A stretch of DNA of 64,000 nucleotides from Streptomyces venezuelae (GCF_008642355.1 NZ_CP029193.1:3682001-3746000), one strand, 5' to 3'; shown: positions 33,691-44,081, counted from the stretch's first letter. Notes: a model not told the origin generated them from the letters alone. Program-made: numbers and translations.

Positions 33691-34807
33691 CGGAGTGTGG
33701 CGGTTCCGGGCCGGCAGTAAAGGGCGCTCCGCTGCGCTACGCGTCGGCTCCGCCGATTCCGCTGCGCTCCACCCTTGACTCCCGTCCCTCCACCGCGAGC
33801 TGCTTGTTGACCCGGACGGCCAGGGGTGGGGGCAACGGGGACCGCTGCTCGGGCCATCAGCTTTCGCTGCCGGGTGCGGCCCGGTCCAACGCAAGCCGCC
33901 CTCACCGTCCGGGGGCGGCCCTGCGGCTCGGGTCATCGCCTCGCGCGGCCGGGTGCGGCCCGGTCCATCGTGAGTGGCCCTCACCGTCCGGGGCGGGCCA
34001 TCTGCTCTCGTGGCCGGGTGCGGCCCGGTCCATCGTGGGCGGGAGTGATGGTCGATGTGCCGTGCCCGTCCGGGAGCGCCTCGGGCCGCGCCCTCCGGCA
34101 CCTACTTCGGGAAAGTTGCGAAAGCCTTCGCCGCGCGCCCCCACCCAAGCCCCGTACGCCCCCCGGGGATTCGGGGATTCGGGGTTTGGTCGGGTCGGGC
34201 GGTCCTCTCCGGCACCTACTTGGGGAAAGTTGCGAACCCTACCGGCGCGCGCCCCCCTTCGCACCACCGCACGCCGCCCCCACCCACCCCTCATCGCGCG
34301 CATCCACCGGGGCAAGCCCGCATGAGAGAGGGGCGCGCATGGCTCGACAGAGGGGGCGCGCGGCAACCTCATTCGCAACTTTCCCCAAGTAGGTGCCGGA
34401 GGGGGGGCGGCCCCCGGCCGGATACAGCTCATCGAACATGACTCCCGCCCACGATGAACCGGACCGCACCCGGCAACGCAAGCCGATGACCCGACCCGGA
34501 CCGTGAGGGCGACTCACGATGAGCCGGTCCGCACCCGGCAGCGCGAGCGGATGACCCGAGCGGCCGAGCCGCGCGGCGGGCGGGGCCGTGACCGTGACCC
34601 GCCGCCCACGATGAACCGGGCCGCACCCGGCAGCGAAAGCTGACGACTGACCCAGCGGTCCCCGTTGCCCCCACCCCTGGCCGTCCGGGTCAACAAGCAG
34701 CTCGCGGTGGAGGGACGGGAGTCAAGGGTGGAGCGCAGCGGAATCGGCGCAGCCGACGCGACCGAAGGGAGCGCCCTTTACTGCCGGCCCGGAACCGCCA
34801 CACTCCG
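33691..34807. repeat. Nested inverted-repeat element of about 1.1 kb
   Basis: Outer arms 33691-33887 and 34613-34807 are about 195 bp each and nearly identical as reverse complements (both contain the hexamer-rich stretch around GGCCGGCAGTAAAGGGCGCT). Inside, a 25-bp unit GCCGGGTGCGGCCCGGTCC(ATCGTG) occurs three times on the left (33870, 33948, 34013) and three times inverted on the right (34450, 34515, 34607). A third unit with CACCTACTTGGGGAAAGTTG occurs at 34094 and 34207 and inverted at 34372. No ORF here has coding character. It may be a MITE-like or other noncoding element. Confidence 0.7.
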
Positions 34808-35267
34808 CAAAACCCCGGGCGGCCCCGGCAAGCATCGAAGACGCGGGCCCACCGAAGTCGCCCCCGCCCCCGTCACACACACCGAGAAGCTGAAGAACTA
34901 CGCCGACTGGCACGCGTCGTCTTCGCGACATACTTTCCGCACCGGGCAGGCAGCCGAGGCCCCCCGCCCAGCCCCCTCCCATGGCCGACGCACCACCGCT
35001 CCGCCGCCGCCCCCCTCCCGTACCACCCGGTCACCCCCGACCGGAGGGCCAAGTCCCTCTCCCGCCCCGCCCGGGAACGGCCGAACGCTTGCTGTCCGAA
35101 AGGCCGCTGAAGCCCCGCACCCGATCACGCCCCGTGCCGATGATGGCACCCCACGTCATCGGAACGGCATGACCAGACACGACACGACTGGACACGACTG
35201 GGCACGACACGACCGGACGTCACATGACCGGACGCCACATGACCGGACACGACCGGAGGGGACCCTC
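34808..35267. other. Non-coding gap with tandem repeats before the hydrolase
   Basis: Pro/Arg-biased sequence without a supported gene. From 35168 to 35258 it contains degenerate tandem copies of GACACGACCGG and CACATGACCGG. An in-frame ATG at 35169 would add a repetitive HDRT-rich leader to the hydrolase, but the strong ribosome binding site lies later. Confidence 0.5.
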
Positions 35268-36548
35268 ATGACCGACTCCAACGAACCCACTCAGCCCGAC
35301 CTGGAGCAACTGGACGAGCGCGAGGTCGCCGAGGCGATCGGCGCCGCCGCCCGCATCACCCTGGCCCCCGGCCCGAGGGAGGCGCGCGAGGCCCCCGCCG
35401 AGGCGCCGGCGCCCGACGACGAGTGGGCGCTGCCCGGCGGCACGGCCTGGGTGTACCTCGCCGACGCGAAGAAGGGGCTGACCCGGCCCGTCATCATCGG
35501 CGACGGGTTCAACAGCGGTTCCAGCGAGCTCAACTTCTCGTGGGAGATACTGGAACGCGGGCCGTACCCGTTCCTGAGCGAGCTGCGCAACCGCGGCCGC
35601 GACGTCATCCTGCTCGGCTTCGACGAGCGCAGTGCGTCGATCCTGGACAACGCGGAAGTCGTGCGGGCGGCCATCCTGGAGGCCATCGCCCGCCGCTCGG
35701 GCGACCACCCGCTGACCGTCGGCGGCTTCAGCATGGGCGGCCTCGTCGCGCGGTACGCGCTGGCGAAGATGGAGCACGAGGGCGGGCAGGCGAACGACCA
35801 CCAGACGGCGCTGTACTTCTCGTACGACAGCCCGCACCGCGGCGCGTGGATCCCGATCGCGCTGCAGGCGTTCGCGCACTACATCCGCAGCCTCAACGCC
35901 GCGTTCTCGAACCAGATGAACAGCCCGGCCGCGCGGCAGCTGCTGTGGCGGCACATCAGCGAGTGGGGCGACACACCGGAGACCGACAAGGAGCGCGGCA
36001 CGTTCCTCGCCGAGCTGGAGCGGGTCGGCGGATGGCCGTCGCGGCCGAAGAAGATCGGTGTGGCGAACGGGACGCGTATCGGGGAGAGCAATGGGATACG
36101 GCCCGGTGAGCAGGCGTTCCACGGGAAGGGACTGGCGATCACCGGTACGCGGCTCTACACGCAGTCCGCGGGCGAGGACGAACTCGTCGCGCAGCTGCGG
36201 GTCGTCACCTTGCGGCGGCCGCACGTCAACACGTCCGGGCTGCCCGAGATCGACGGCGCGCCCGGCGGCACCCTGGAAGGCTTCGGCATCCTCGCCGACG
36301 AGCTGAACAAGATCCCGGCCCTGATCGGCCTCCGCTCCGAGGCGGACATCCGCGAACACTGCTTCGTGCCGACGGTCAGCGCGATCGCCCTGCGCGACAT
36401 CGACACGCACGAGAAGCTGTACGAGCCGGTGACGGCCGCTGCGGAGACGGAGAGCGAACTCGACGAATTCCTCTGCGCCTCCCGGAACGAGCCCCACACT
36501 CTGGTCACCGAGGAGCTGTGTGGCTGGATCCTGGAGCGTCTGCCGTAG
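35268..36548 (+). CDS. Alpha/beta hydrolase (lipase/esterase-like)
   Basis: A 426-residue cytoplasmic protein starting at an ATG with GGAGGGG 9 nt upstream. After an acidic N-terminal region it enters an alpha/beta-hydrolase fold: PVIIGDGFNSGSSELNFSWE, the nucleophile elbow GFSMGG (G-x-S-x-G), and SYDSPHRGAWIPIALQAF, typical of lipases that act on esters. A C-terminal 90-residue extension (IREHCFVPTVSAIALRDID) resembles lids of eukaryote-like lipases. Substrate unknown. A bidirectional terminator separates it from groEL. Confidence 0.8.
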   Translation: MTDSNEPTQPDLEQLDEREVAEAIGAAARITLAPGPREAREAPAEAPAPDDEWALPGGTAWVYLADAKKGLTRPVIIGDGFNSGSSELNFSWEILERGPYPFLSELRNRGRDVILLGFDERSASILDNAEVVRAAILEAIARRSGDHPLTVGGFSMGGLVARYALAKMEHEGGQANDHQTALYFSYDSPHRGAWIPIALQAFAHYIRSLNAAFSNQMNSPAARQLLWRHISEWGDTPETDKERGTFLAELERVGGWPSRPKKIGVANGTRIGESNGIRPGEQAFHGKGLAITGTRLYTQSAGEDELVAQLRVVTLRRPHVNTSGLPEIDGAPGGTLEGFGILADELNKIPALIGLRSEADIREHCFVPTVSAIALRDIDTHEKLYEPVTAAAETESELDEFLCASRNEPHTLVTEELCGWILERLP

Positions 36549-36570
36549 GGCATCCCGCACGGGAAACGCC

Positions 36571-36610
36571 CGAGGGCGGCACCCCTTCGTGAGAAGGAGT
36601 GCCGCCCTCG
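36571..36610. terminator. Bidirectional terminator between hydrolase and groEL
   Basis: CGAGGGCGGCAC (36571-36582) pairs with GTGCCGCCCTCG (36599-36610), with CCTTC/GAAGG extending the stem around a GTGA loop. It lies between two convergent genes. Confidence 0.85.
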
Positions 36611-36642
36611 GTACGTCAGGACAGTGATCGACCAGAGGTCGA

Positions 36643-38425
<1,783 letters not shown>

Positions 38426-38434
38426 GCCCAATGA

Positions 38435-38461
38435 TTAGCACTCGACCCCTGCGAGTGCAAG
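38435..38461. promoter_or_regulatory. CIRCE element, copy 2 (HrcA operator)
   Basis: TTAGCACTC-N9-GAGTGCAAG: the left arm is perfect and the right arm has two mismatches. It is 36 nt from copy 1, giving tandem HrcA sites. Confidence 0.85.
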
Positions 38462-38521
38462 CGCCTCTCACGGATCCCGGCGAGGAACCGGGGAGGGACC
38501 GGGGCGCGACCCGGCGCACAC

Positions 38522-38557
38522 GAGGGGCCCGTACCCCTGACGGGATACGGGCCCCTC
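38522..38557 (-). terminator. Terminator of the cold-shock gene
   Basis: GAGGGGCCCGTA (38522-38533) pairs perfectly with TACGGGCCCCTC (38546-38557), 12 bp with a 12-nt loop, 33 nt past the cold-shock stop. Confidence 0.85.
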
Positions 38558-38590
38558 GCGATGCTTGCTTCGGTGGTCGGTCGCGCCGAG

Positions 38591-38794
38591 CTAGACGGCG
38601 AGCTTGACCATGTCCGCCTGCGGACCCTTCTGGCCCTGCGAGATCTCGAACTCGACTCGCTGACCTTCTTCAAGGGTGCGGTAACCGTCCATCTGGATCG
38701 CGCTGTAGTGGACGAAAACATCCGCACCACCGTCGACCGCGATGAAGCCGTACCCCTTCTCCGCGTTGAACCACTTGACGGTGCCCTGAGCCAT
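38591..38794 (-). CDS. CspA-family cold-shock protein
   Basis: A 67-residue OB-fold protein with both nucleic-acid-binding motifs: KGYGFIAV (RNP1) and VFVHYSAI (RNP2). It binds single-stranded RNA/DNA and melts RNA structure. ATG follows GGGGAG. A stretch of over 400 nt without genes lies upstream, so the mRNA may carry a long 5' leader, as many csp genes do. Confidence 0.97.
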   Translation of the reverse strand: MAQGTVKWFNAEKGYGFIAVDGGADVFVHYSAIQMDGYRTLEEGQRVEFEISQGQKGPQADMVKLAV

Positions 38795-39146
38795 GCCTAA
38801 CTCCCCTATTACTGGCCCTTGCACAGGACCGCACTTCGCGGACCCGGGTCAGACCTCACCCCCCACTGGTAGGGGTGTGCGCCGGAACGCGTCGACCGCC
38901 GCTGAATGTATCTGTCCAACTGCCGTCTGCAACAGGTCAATCGGACGAGAATTCTGGGCGCGCCCGATCGGTAATATACGGAGATTCCGTCCGGATCCAG
39001 GGCAAGTCGGGCCAGGCAAAAGCCGCAAAAGGCTTAAATGGGCAGTGCTCTTTGGCTGCTTCTTGTCGGCCTGAGGCCGACTTCGTATATGCGCTCGGCA
39101 CGAGCGGCGGAGCGCGCTTCCCAACTGTACCGCGCTCAACCATGCA
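38795..39146 (-). promoter_or_regulatory. Upstream region / possible long leader of the cold-shock gene
   Basis: No gene is supported here. The region is less GC-rich than its neighbours (AT-rich patch at 38950-38990) and includes a small perfect hairpin GTCGGCC-TGA-GGCCGAC (39065-39081). A minus-strand promoter for the cold-shock gene must lie within it, but I cannot place it with confidence. Confidence 0.4.
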
Positions 39147-39185
39147 GAATTGCCCCCTCCGTTTCTCTCGCGGAGGGGGCAATTC
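39147..39185 (-). terminator. Terminator of the MoaD-like gene
   Basis: GAATTGCCCCCTCCG (39147-39161) pairs perfectly with CGGAGGGGGCAATTC (39171-39185), 15 bp with a 9-nt loop, 27 nt beyond the stop. Confidence 0.9.
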
Positions 39186-39212
39186 AGATAACGCAGGGTG
39201 CTCGCGAAAAGA

Positions 39213-39488
39213 TCAGCCGCCGGCGACGGCGGGAATGATCGAGACACCCGCGCCGTCCGGAGTGGCCGTCTCCAGACCCTGCTCAAACCGGACGTCGTCG
39301 TCGTTCACGTACACGTTGACGAAGCGGCGCAGCTTGCCCTGGTCGTCCAGGACGCGGGCGGCGATGCCGGTGTGGTTCTTCTCCAGGTCGGCGATGACCT
39401 CCCCGAGGGTCGCCCCCTCGGCGGCGACCTCGGCCTTGCCGCCGGTGTAGGTGCGGAGAATGGTGGGAATCCGGACGTTGACGCTCAT
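39213..39488 (-). CDS. MoaD/ThiS-type sulfur carrier protein
   Basis: A 91-residue ubiquitin-fold protein with SVNVRIPTILRTYTGGKAEV, RFVNVYVNDDDVRFEQGLET and the C-terminal diglycine PAVAGG needed for adenylation and thiocarboxylation. Such carriers deliver sulfur to molybdopterin, thiazole, cysteine or homocysteine. Here it lies 125 nt downstream of a threonine-synthase-family gene with a SAM riboswitch and no molybdenum genes are near, so delivery of sulfur for homocysteine synthesis is the likeliest role. Moderate confidence for that role, high for the fold. Confidence 0.9.
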   Translation of the reverse strand: MSVNVRIPTILRTYTGGKAEVAAEGATLGEVIADLEKNHTGIAARVLDDQGKLRRFVNVYVNDDDVRFEQGLETATPDGAGVSIIPAVAGG

Positions 39489-39613
39489 GGGTTCACCTCA
39501 GAAGTACGGGATGGGAAAGGCGCCCCGTCGGGGGCGCCCCGAAGGGGCGCGGGGAACTGCGCGAGGACGGACCACGACCCGCTGCCGGCAGCGGACACCA
39601 GGCCCTACGGCGA

Positions 39614-40945
39614 CTAACCGGCAAGGCCCGCGGAGCGAAACGCCTCGAGGCTCGGCTTGATCGTCGCCGTGGCCTGCGACGTCTCGGCGACCGCGTCGAG
39701 CGTCTTGAGGCCGTCCCCGGTGTTGAGGACCACCGTGGTCAGCGAGGGATCGATGAGGCCCGCCTCGACCAGCTTCTTCGTGACGCCCACCGTCACACCG
39801 CCCGCGGTCTCCGCGAAGATGCCCTCCGTACGGGCAAGGAGCTTGATCGCGTCGACGACCTGCTCGTCGTCGACGTCCTCCACCGCACCCCCCGTACGCC
39901 GCGCGATGTCGAGCACGTACGGCCCGTCGGCCGGATTGCCGATCGCAAGCGACTTGGCGATCGTGTTCGGCTTCTGCGGACGGACCACGTCGTGGCCCGC
40001 CTTGAACGCCGCCGACACGGGCGAGCACCCCTCCGCCTGCGCGCCGAAGATCTTGTAGGGCTTGTCCTCGACGAGGCCGAGGGCGATGAGCTCCTTGAGC
40101 CCCTTGTCGATCTTCGTGAGCTGCGAGCCGGACGCGATCGGGACGACGAGCTGGTCGGGGAGGACCCAGCCGAGCTGCTCGCAGATCTCGTACGCGAGGG
40201 TCTTGGAGCCCTCGCCGTAGTACGGCCGCAGGTTGACGTTGACGAAGCCCCAGCCCTCGCCCAGCGGGTCGCCGATGAGCTCGGAGCAGAAGCGGTTCAC
40301 GTCGTCGTAGTTGCCCTCGATGCCGACGAGCTCGCCGCCGTAGACCGCGGCCATGACGACCTTGCCCTGCTCCAGGTCGTGCGGGATGAACACGCAGGAC
40401 CGGAAGCCGGCGCGGGCCGCCGCGGCGCCCACCGCGCCCGCGAGGTTGCCCGTGGAGGAGCAGGACAGCGTGGTGAAGCCGAAGGCGCGCGCCGCTTCGA
40501 GCGCCTGCGCGACGACGCGGTCCTTGAAGGAGTGGGTGGGGTTGCCGGAGTCGTCCTTGACGAACAATTTGCCCTGCTGGACGCCGAGTTCCTTCGCGAG
40601 GTTGTCGGCCTTGACGAGCTTGGTCCAGCCGGGGTTCAGGTTCGGCTTGTCGGCCACGTCGGCGGGGACGGGCAGGAGCGGGGCGTAGCGCCAGATGTTG
40701 GCGGGGCCTGCCTCGATCTGCTTGCGCAGGGCCTCCGGGTCGCCGAGGGGCAGGTCGTACGCGACTTCGAGGGGGCCGAAACACTCGGCGCAGGCGAAGA
40801 TCGGGCCGAGCGGGAACGTGGTGCCGCACTCACGGCAGGAGAGGCCGGACGCGGGCCCGAGGTCCACGGAAGAGGCGGCGCTTCCGGAGGTGCTTCCGGA
40901 GGTGCTCTCGGAGGTGCTTTCGGTGGCGACAGTCTGCACAGCCAT
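39614..40945 (-). CDS. thrC: Threonine synthase family PLP enzyme, possibly homocysteine synthase
   Basis: A 443-residue PLP enzyme of the threonine synthase family. The N-terminus has a Ser/Thr-rich low-complexity stretch (residues 8-26), then a zinc ribbon (Cys37, Cys40, Cys52, Cys55). PLP-binding Lys141 is in NPTHSFKDR, and SSTGNLAGAVGA and the phosphate-binding region follow. Classical members convert O-phosphohomoserine to threonine. The SAM-I riboswitch in its leader and the MoaD-like carrier downstream point instead to homocysteine formation from O-phosphohomoserine; from memory, Streptomyces enzymes of this kind have been called MetM with carrier MetO. Confidence 0.88.
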   Translation of the reverse strand: MAVQTVATESTSESTSGSTSGSAASSVDLGPASGLSCRECGTTFPLGPIFACAECFGPLEVAYDLPLGDPEALRKQIEAGPANIWRYAPLLPVPADVADKPNLNPGWTKLVKADNLAKELGVQQGKLFVKDDSGNPTHSFKDRVVAQALEAARAFGFTTLSCSSTGNLAGAVGAAAARAGFRSCVFIPHDLEQGKVVMAAVYGGELVGIEGNYDDVNRFCSELIGDPLGEGWGFVNVNLRPYYGEGSKTLAYEICEQLGWVLPDQLVVPIASGSQLTKIDKGLKELIALGLVEDKPYKIFGAQAEGCSPVSAAFKAGHDVVRPQKPNTIAKSLAIGNPADGPYVLDIARRTGGAVEDVDDEQVVDAIKLLARTEGIFAETAGGVTVGVTKKLVEAGLIDPSLTTVVLNTGDGLKTLDAVAETSQATATIKPSLEAFRSAGLAG

Positions 40946-40964
40946 GGAGGCGAGGCCCTTTCTC

Positions 40965-41108
40965 CTCATCTTCCTCGCGACGCATTTCGCCGCGAGACGG
41001 AATTGGCACCTTCGCCGGCCGGGAGCCTCGCTGCGTTTGACTGCGCGAGACCGACTGGGTGGTTGCCGGGGCTTCAACGGGCCGTATCCCTCTGCCCCTC
41101 TGGATGAG
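40965..41108 (-). ncRNA. SAM-I riboswitch (S-box)
   Basis: On the minus strand the leader reads CTCATC (P1 5' side, 41108-41103), AGAGGGGCAGAGGGATACGG, GAAGCCCCGGCAACC, then later GGTGCCAATTCC and, after a stem-loop, GATGAG (40970-40965) closing P1. These are the conserved core elements of SAM-I class riboswitches. The P1 3' strand runs directly into GAGGAGAAAGG, the ribosome binding region of the downstream gene, so SAM binding should block translation initiation. No transcription terminator is evident between it and the ATG at 40945. Confidence 0.9.
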
Positions 41109-41266
41109 CGGTATTCGATTGTGAGTTTCGATTGTCGTCGGCGAACGCGGTGGTGACCCCGACATGCGATGGCCACCGGCGTTGTTCAAGACTGTAACCG
41201 AAGCCCCGGACCCTTGAGATAGTCGTCCGAACCGCGAGATGGATCACATATGGGAGGACCACGACC
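41109..41266. promoter_or_regulatory. Divergent promoter region, thrC-like / gpgS
   Basis: No gene here. It must contain the start of the riboswitch transcript (minus) and the gpgS promoter (plus). GGGAGG lies 9 nt before the gpgS GTG. I cannot assign -35/-10 elements with confidence. Confidence 0.4.
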
Positions 41267-42211
41267 GTGCTGGAAGAGGTCGAGCACTGGCTGAGCAGGC
41301 GTTCCTGGTCCGTCGCCGACCGCCCGCTGGACCTGCTGGCCGCGGCCAAGCGGGCGGGTGGCGCGTCGGTGAGCGTCGTGCTGCCCGCGCTCGACGAGGA
41401 AGGGACGGTCGGTGAGATCGTCGCCGAGATCCGCCGTGAGCTGATGGAGAGGGTTCCGCTGGTCGACGAGCTGCTCGTCGTCGACTCCGGCTCGACGGAC
41501 CGTACGGCGGAGGTCGCCGCCGCCGCGGGCGCCAAGGTCGTCCACCGCGACGCGATCCTGCCGCGCCTTCCGGCCGTGGCGGGCAAGGGCGAGGTGCTGT
41601 GGCGCTCGCTGCTCGCGACGAGCGGCGACATCGTGGCGTTCGTCGACGCGGACCTGAAGGAGTTCTCGGCGGACTTCGTCTCGGGGATAGTCGGCCCGCT
41701 GCTCACCGACCCGGACGTGGCGTTCGTGAAGGCGATGTACGACCGGCCGCTCGCGGGGGCGGGCGGGCAGGGCGGCCGGGTGACGGAGCTGATGGCGCGG
41801 CCGCTCCTGAACATGCACTGGCCGCGGCTGGCGGGGTTCGTGCAGCCGCTGGGCGGCGAGTACGCGGCGCGCAGGTCGCTCCTGGAGCGGCTGCCGTTCC
41901 CCGTCGGGTACGGCGTGGAGCTGGGCCTGCTCGTCGACGCGCTGCACACCGTGGGCCTGGACGCGCTGGCGCAGGTCGACGTGGGGGTGCGCAGGCACCG
42001 GCACCAGGACGGGCAGGCGCTCGGGCGGATGGCGGCGGCGATCTACCGGACGGCGCAGGTGCGGCTGGCGCGCGGTCATCTCGTACGTCCCGAGCTCACG
42101 CAGTTCGTCCGGGGCGAGGGCGGGTTCGAGCCGAGGACGCATCCGGTGGACACGGAGGAGAGGCCGCCGATGGCGGATGTCGCCGAGTACGCGCACCGGC
42201 GCGTGGCGTAA
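41267..42211 (+). CDS. gpgS: Glucosyl-3-phosphoglycerate synthase
   Basis: A 314-residue GT-A (GT81) glycosyltransferase that moves glucose from UDP-glucose to 3-phosphoglycerate, the first step toward glucosylglycerate and methylglucose lipopolysaccharides. It shows VVLPALDEEGTVGEIV, LLVVDSGSTDRTAEVAAAAG, the metal-binding VDADL near residue 127, and GGRVTELMARPLLNM-like acceptor region. It was once annotated as a generic family 2 transferase. Neighbouring otsA/otsB make compatible solutes too. Confidence 0.92.
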   Translation: MLEEVEHWLSRRSWSVADRPLDLLAAAKRAGGASVSVVLPALDEEGTVGEIVAEIRRELMERVPLVDELLVVDSGSTDRTAEVAAAAGAKVVHRDAILPRLPAVAGKGEVLWRSLLATSGDIVAFVDADLKEFSADFVSGIVGPLLTDPDVAFVKAMYDRPLAGAGGQGGRVTELMARPLLNMHWPRLAGFVQPLGGEYAARRSLLERLPFPVGYGVELGLLVDALHTVGLDALAQVDVGVRRHRHQDGQALGRMAAAIYRTAQVRLARGHLVRPELTQFVRGEGGFEPRTHPVDTEERPPMADVAEYAHRRVA

Positions 42212-42299
42212 CCACCGTAGATCATCCGCTTTGCCTACATTGCCCTTTATGCGGTTTATGAGGGTCAGATGTACATGGACAAAAGACGCCTTGAGAGTC

Positions 42300-42545
42300 A
42301 TGCGGAGGGCGGCCGGACTGGCGCTCGCCACCGCCGCGGTCGCCGCCGTGGTCGCCGCCGGGTTCCTCGCCGCGGCGCCCGCCGCCACGGCCGCCTCGCA
42401 CAAGGAGGCCCGGCAGGCCCGGTCCGGTCCTGCCGAGCTCGCCGACACGGGCAGCTCCCGGACCCTGCTCTTCAGCGGGGCCGCGGCCACACTCTGCGGG
42501 CTCGGCGTCCTGGTGATCATCGCGGCACGCGGACGCCGCGACTGA
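42300..42545 (+). CDS. Small LAxTG sortase substrate, cell-wall-anchored
   Basis: An 81-residue exported protein: signal peptide (RRAAGLALATAAVAAVVAAG ending in an AxA site), a short mature region, then the sorting signal LADTG, a hydrophobic helix (LLFSGAAATLCGLGVLVIIA) and the basic tail RGRRD. LAxTG is the class E sortase signal of Streptomyces. Start codon is uncertain: ATG 42249 and 42258 are also in frame. With only about 20 residues between cleavage and anchoring, it would leave a very short peptide on the wall. Confidence 0.7.
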   Translation: MRRAAGLALATAAVAAVVAAGFLAAAPAATAASHKEARQARSGPAELADTGSSRTLLFSGAAATLCGLGVLVIIAARGRRD

Positions 42546-42674
42546 CCCACCCGGCACAGCGGCCCACGCACGGCACACGCCGACACACGACGGCACACGC
42601 CGGTCGGATTCCCTTCTCAGGGAGTGCGGCTTCCGTACGTTTGAGGGTTTACGGGACGGGCTACGTTTTGCCAC

Positions 42675-44081
42675 ATGGTCTCCGAGTCCGCATCGTCAGC
42701 AGCGCAGGTCCTCGTCGCGTCCAACCGCGGCCCCGTCTCGTACACCGTCGGAGAGGACGGTGAGCTGACCGCGAAGCGCGGCGGCGGAGGCCTCGTCTCA
42801 GGACTCAGCGCGATCGGCGACGAGGCCGACGCCCTCTGGGTGTGCGCGGCGCTCGGCGAGGGCGACCGCGAGGCCGTACGGCGCGGCGTCGGCGAGCCCG
42901 GCGTGCGGATGCTGGACATCGACGCGCGCGTCCACGCGGACGCGTACAACGGCATCGCGAACTCAGTGCTGTGGTTCGTCCACCACATGCTCTACCAGAC
43001 GCCCCTGGAGCCGGCCTTCGGGCCGGAGTTCCGCGCGCAGTGGGCGGCGTACGAGACGTACAACCGGGCGTTCGCCGAGGCGCTGGCCCGGGAGGCGGCA
43101 CCGGGGGCGGCCGTCCTGGTGCAGGACTACCACCTGGCGCTGGTCCCCGGCATGCTCCGCGAGCTCCGCGAGGACCTGCGCATCGGCCACTTCTCGCACA
43201 CCCCGTGGGCGCCCGCCGACTACTTCCGGATGCTGCCGGACGACGTCGCCGAGCAGCTGCTGCGGGGCATGCTCGGCGCGGACCGGCTCGGGTTCCTCAC
43301 GGGGCGGTGGGCCGACGCGTTCACCGACTGCTGCGTGCGGGTCGTGGGCGGCACGTCGGGCACCCGCATCGGGGTGCACGGGCTCGGCGCCGACGCGGAC
43401 TTCCTGCGCGAGCGGTCGCGGCGGGACGACGTCGAGGAGCGGATGCGGGCGCTGCGGGAGCAGGCGGGCGAGCAGGACGGCGAGCCGCGCAAGCTGATCG
43501 TGCGCGTGGACCGCACCGAGCTGTCCAAGAACATCGTGCGCGGCCTCCTCGCCTACCGGGAACTCCTCGAGACCCGCCCCGAGTGGCGCGAGCGTGTCGT
43601 GCACGTCGCCTTCGCCTACCCCTCCCGGCAGGACCTCGCCGTCTACCGCGACTACACGGAAGAGGTCTCCCGGGTCGCCGCGGAAATCAACTCCACCTAC
43701 GGGACGGACGGCTGGACCCCGGTGGTCCTGCACGTCAAGGACGACTTCGCACGCTCGCTCGCCGCCTACCGCATGGCGGACGTGGCGCTGGTCAACCCCA
43801 TCCGCGACGGCATGAACCTCGTCGCCAAGGAGGTCCCCGTCGTCTCCGACGACGGCTGCGCGCTGGTCCTCTCGCGGGAGGCGGGCGCCCACGAGGAGCT
43901 CGGCGAGGACGCGCTCACCGTGAACCCGTACGACGTGACGGCCACGGCCGACGCGCTGCACGCGGCCCTGCTCATGCCGCGGGAAGAGCGCGCCGAACGC
44001 ACGAAGCGCCTCGCGGCGGCGGCGACCGCGCTGCCGCCCGCGCAGTGGTTCCTGGACCAGCTGCGGGCACTCACCGGCTGA
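42675..44081 (+). CDS. otsA: Alpha,alpha-trehalose-phosphate synthase
   Basis: A 468-residue GT20 GT-B enzyme making trehalose-6-phosphate from UDP-glucose and glucose-6-phosphate. Motifs include VASNRGPVSYTV, KRGGGGLVSGL, WFVHHMLYQTP, VQDYHLALVPGMLRELR, HTPWAPADYFRMLP and the C-terminal VNPIRDGMNLVAKEVP donor-binding block. TACGTT lies 7 nt before the ATG with no ribosome binding site, suggesting a leaderless transcript. Converges on otsB, its partner enzyme. Confidence 0.96.
   Translation: MVSESASSAAQVLVASNRGPVSYTVGEDGELTAKRGGGGLVSGLSAIGDEADALWVCAALGEGDREAVRRGVGEPGVRMLDIDARVHADAYNGIANSVLWFVHHMLYQTPLEPAFGPEFRAQWAAYETYNRAFAEALAREAAPGAAVLVQDYHLALVPGMLRELREDLRIGHFSHTPWAPADYFRMLPDDVAEQLLRGMLGADRLGFLTGRWADAFTDCCVRVVGGTSGTRIGVHGLGADADFLRERSRRDDVEERMRALREQAGEQDGEPRKLIVRVDRTELSKNIVRGLLAYRELLETRPEWRERVVHVAFAYPSRQDLAVYRDYTEEVSRVAAEINSTYGTDGWTPVVLHVKDDFARSLAAYRMADVALVNPIRDGMNLVAKEVPVVSDDGCALVLSREAGAHEELGEDALTVNPYDVTATADALHAALLMPREERAERTKRLAAAATALPPAQWFLDQLRALTG

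Noticed and set aside
33826-34432. Overlapping ORFs inside the nested inverted repeat
   Set aside because: They read through repeat units in both strands with equal length and no ribosome binding sites or family resemblance; best explained as chance frames in symmetric GC-rich DNA.
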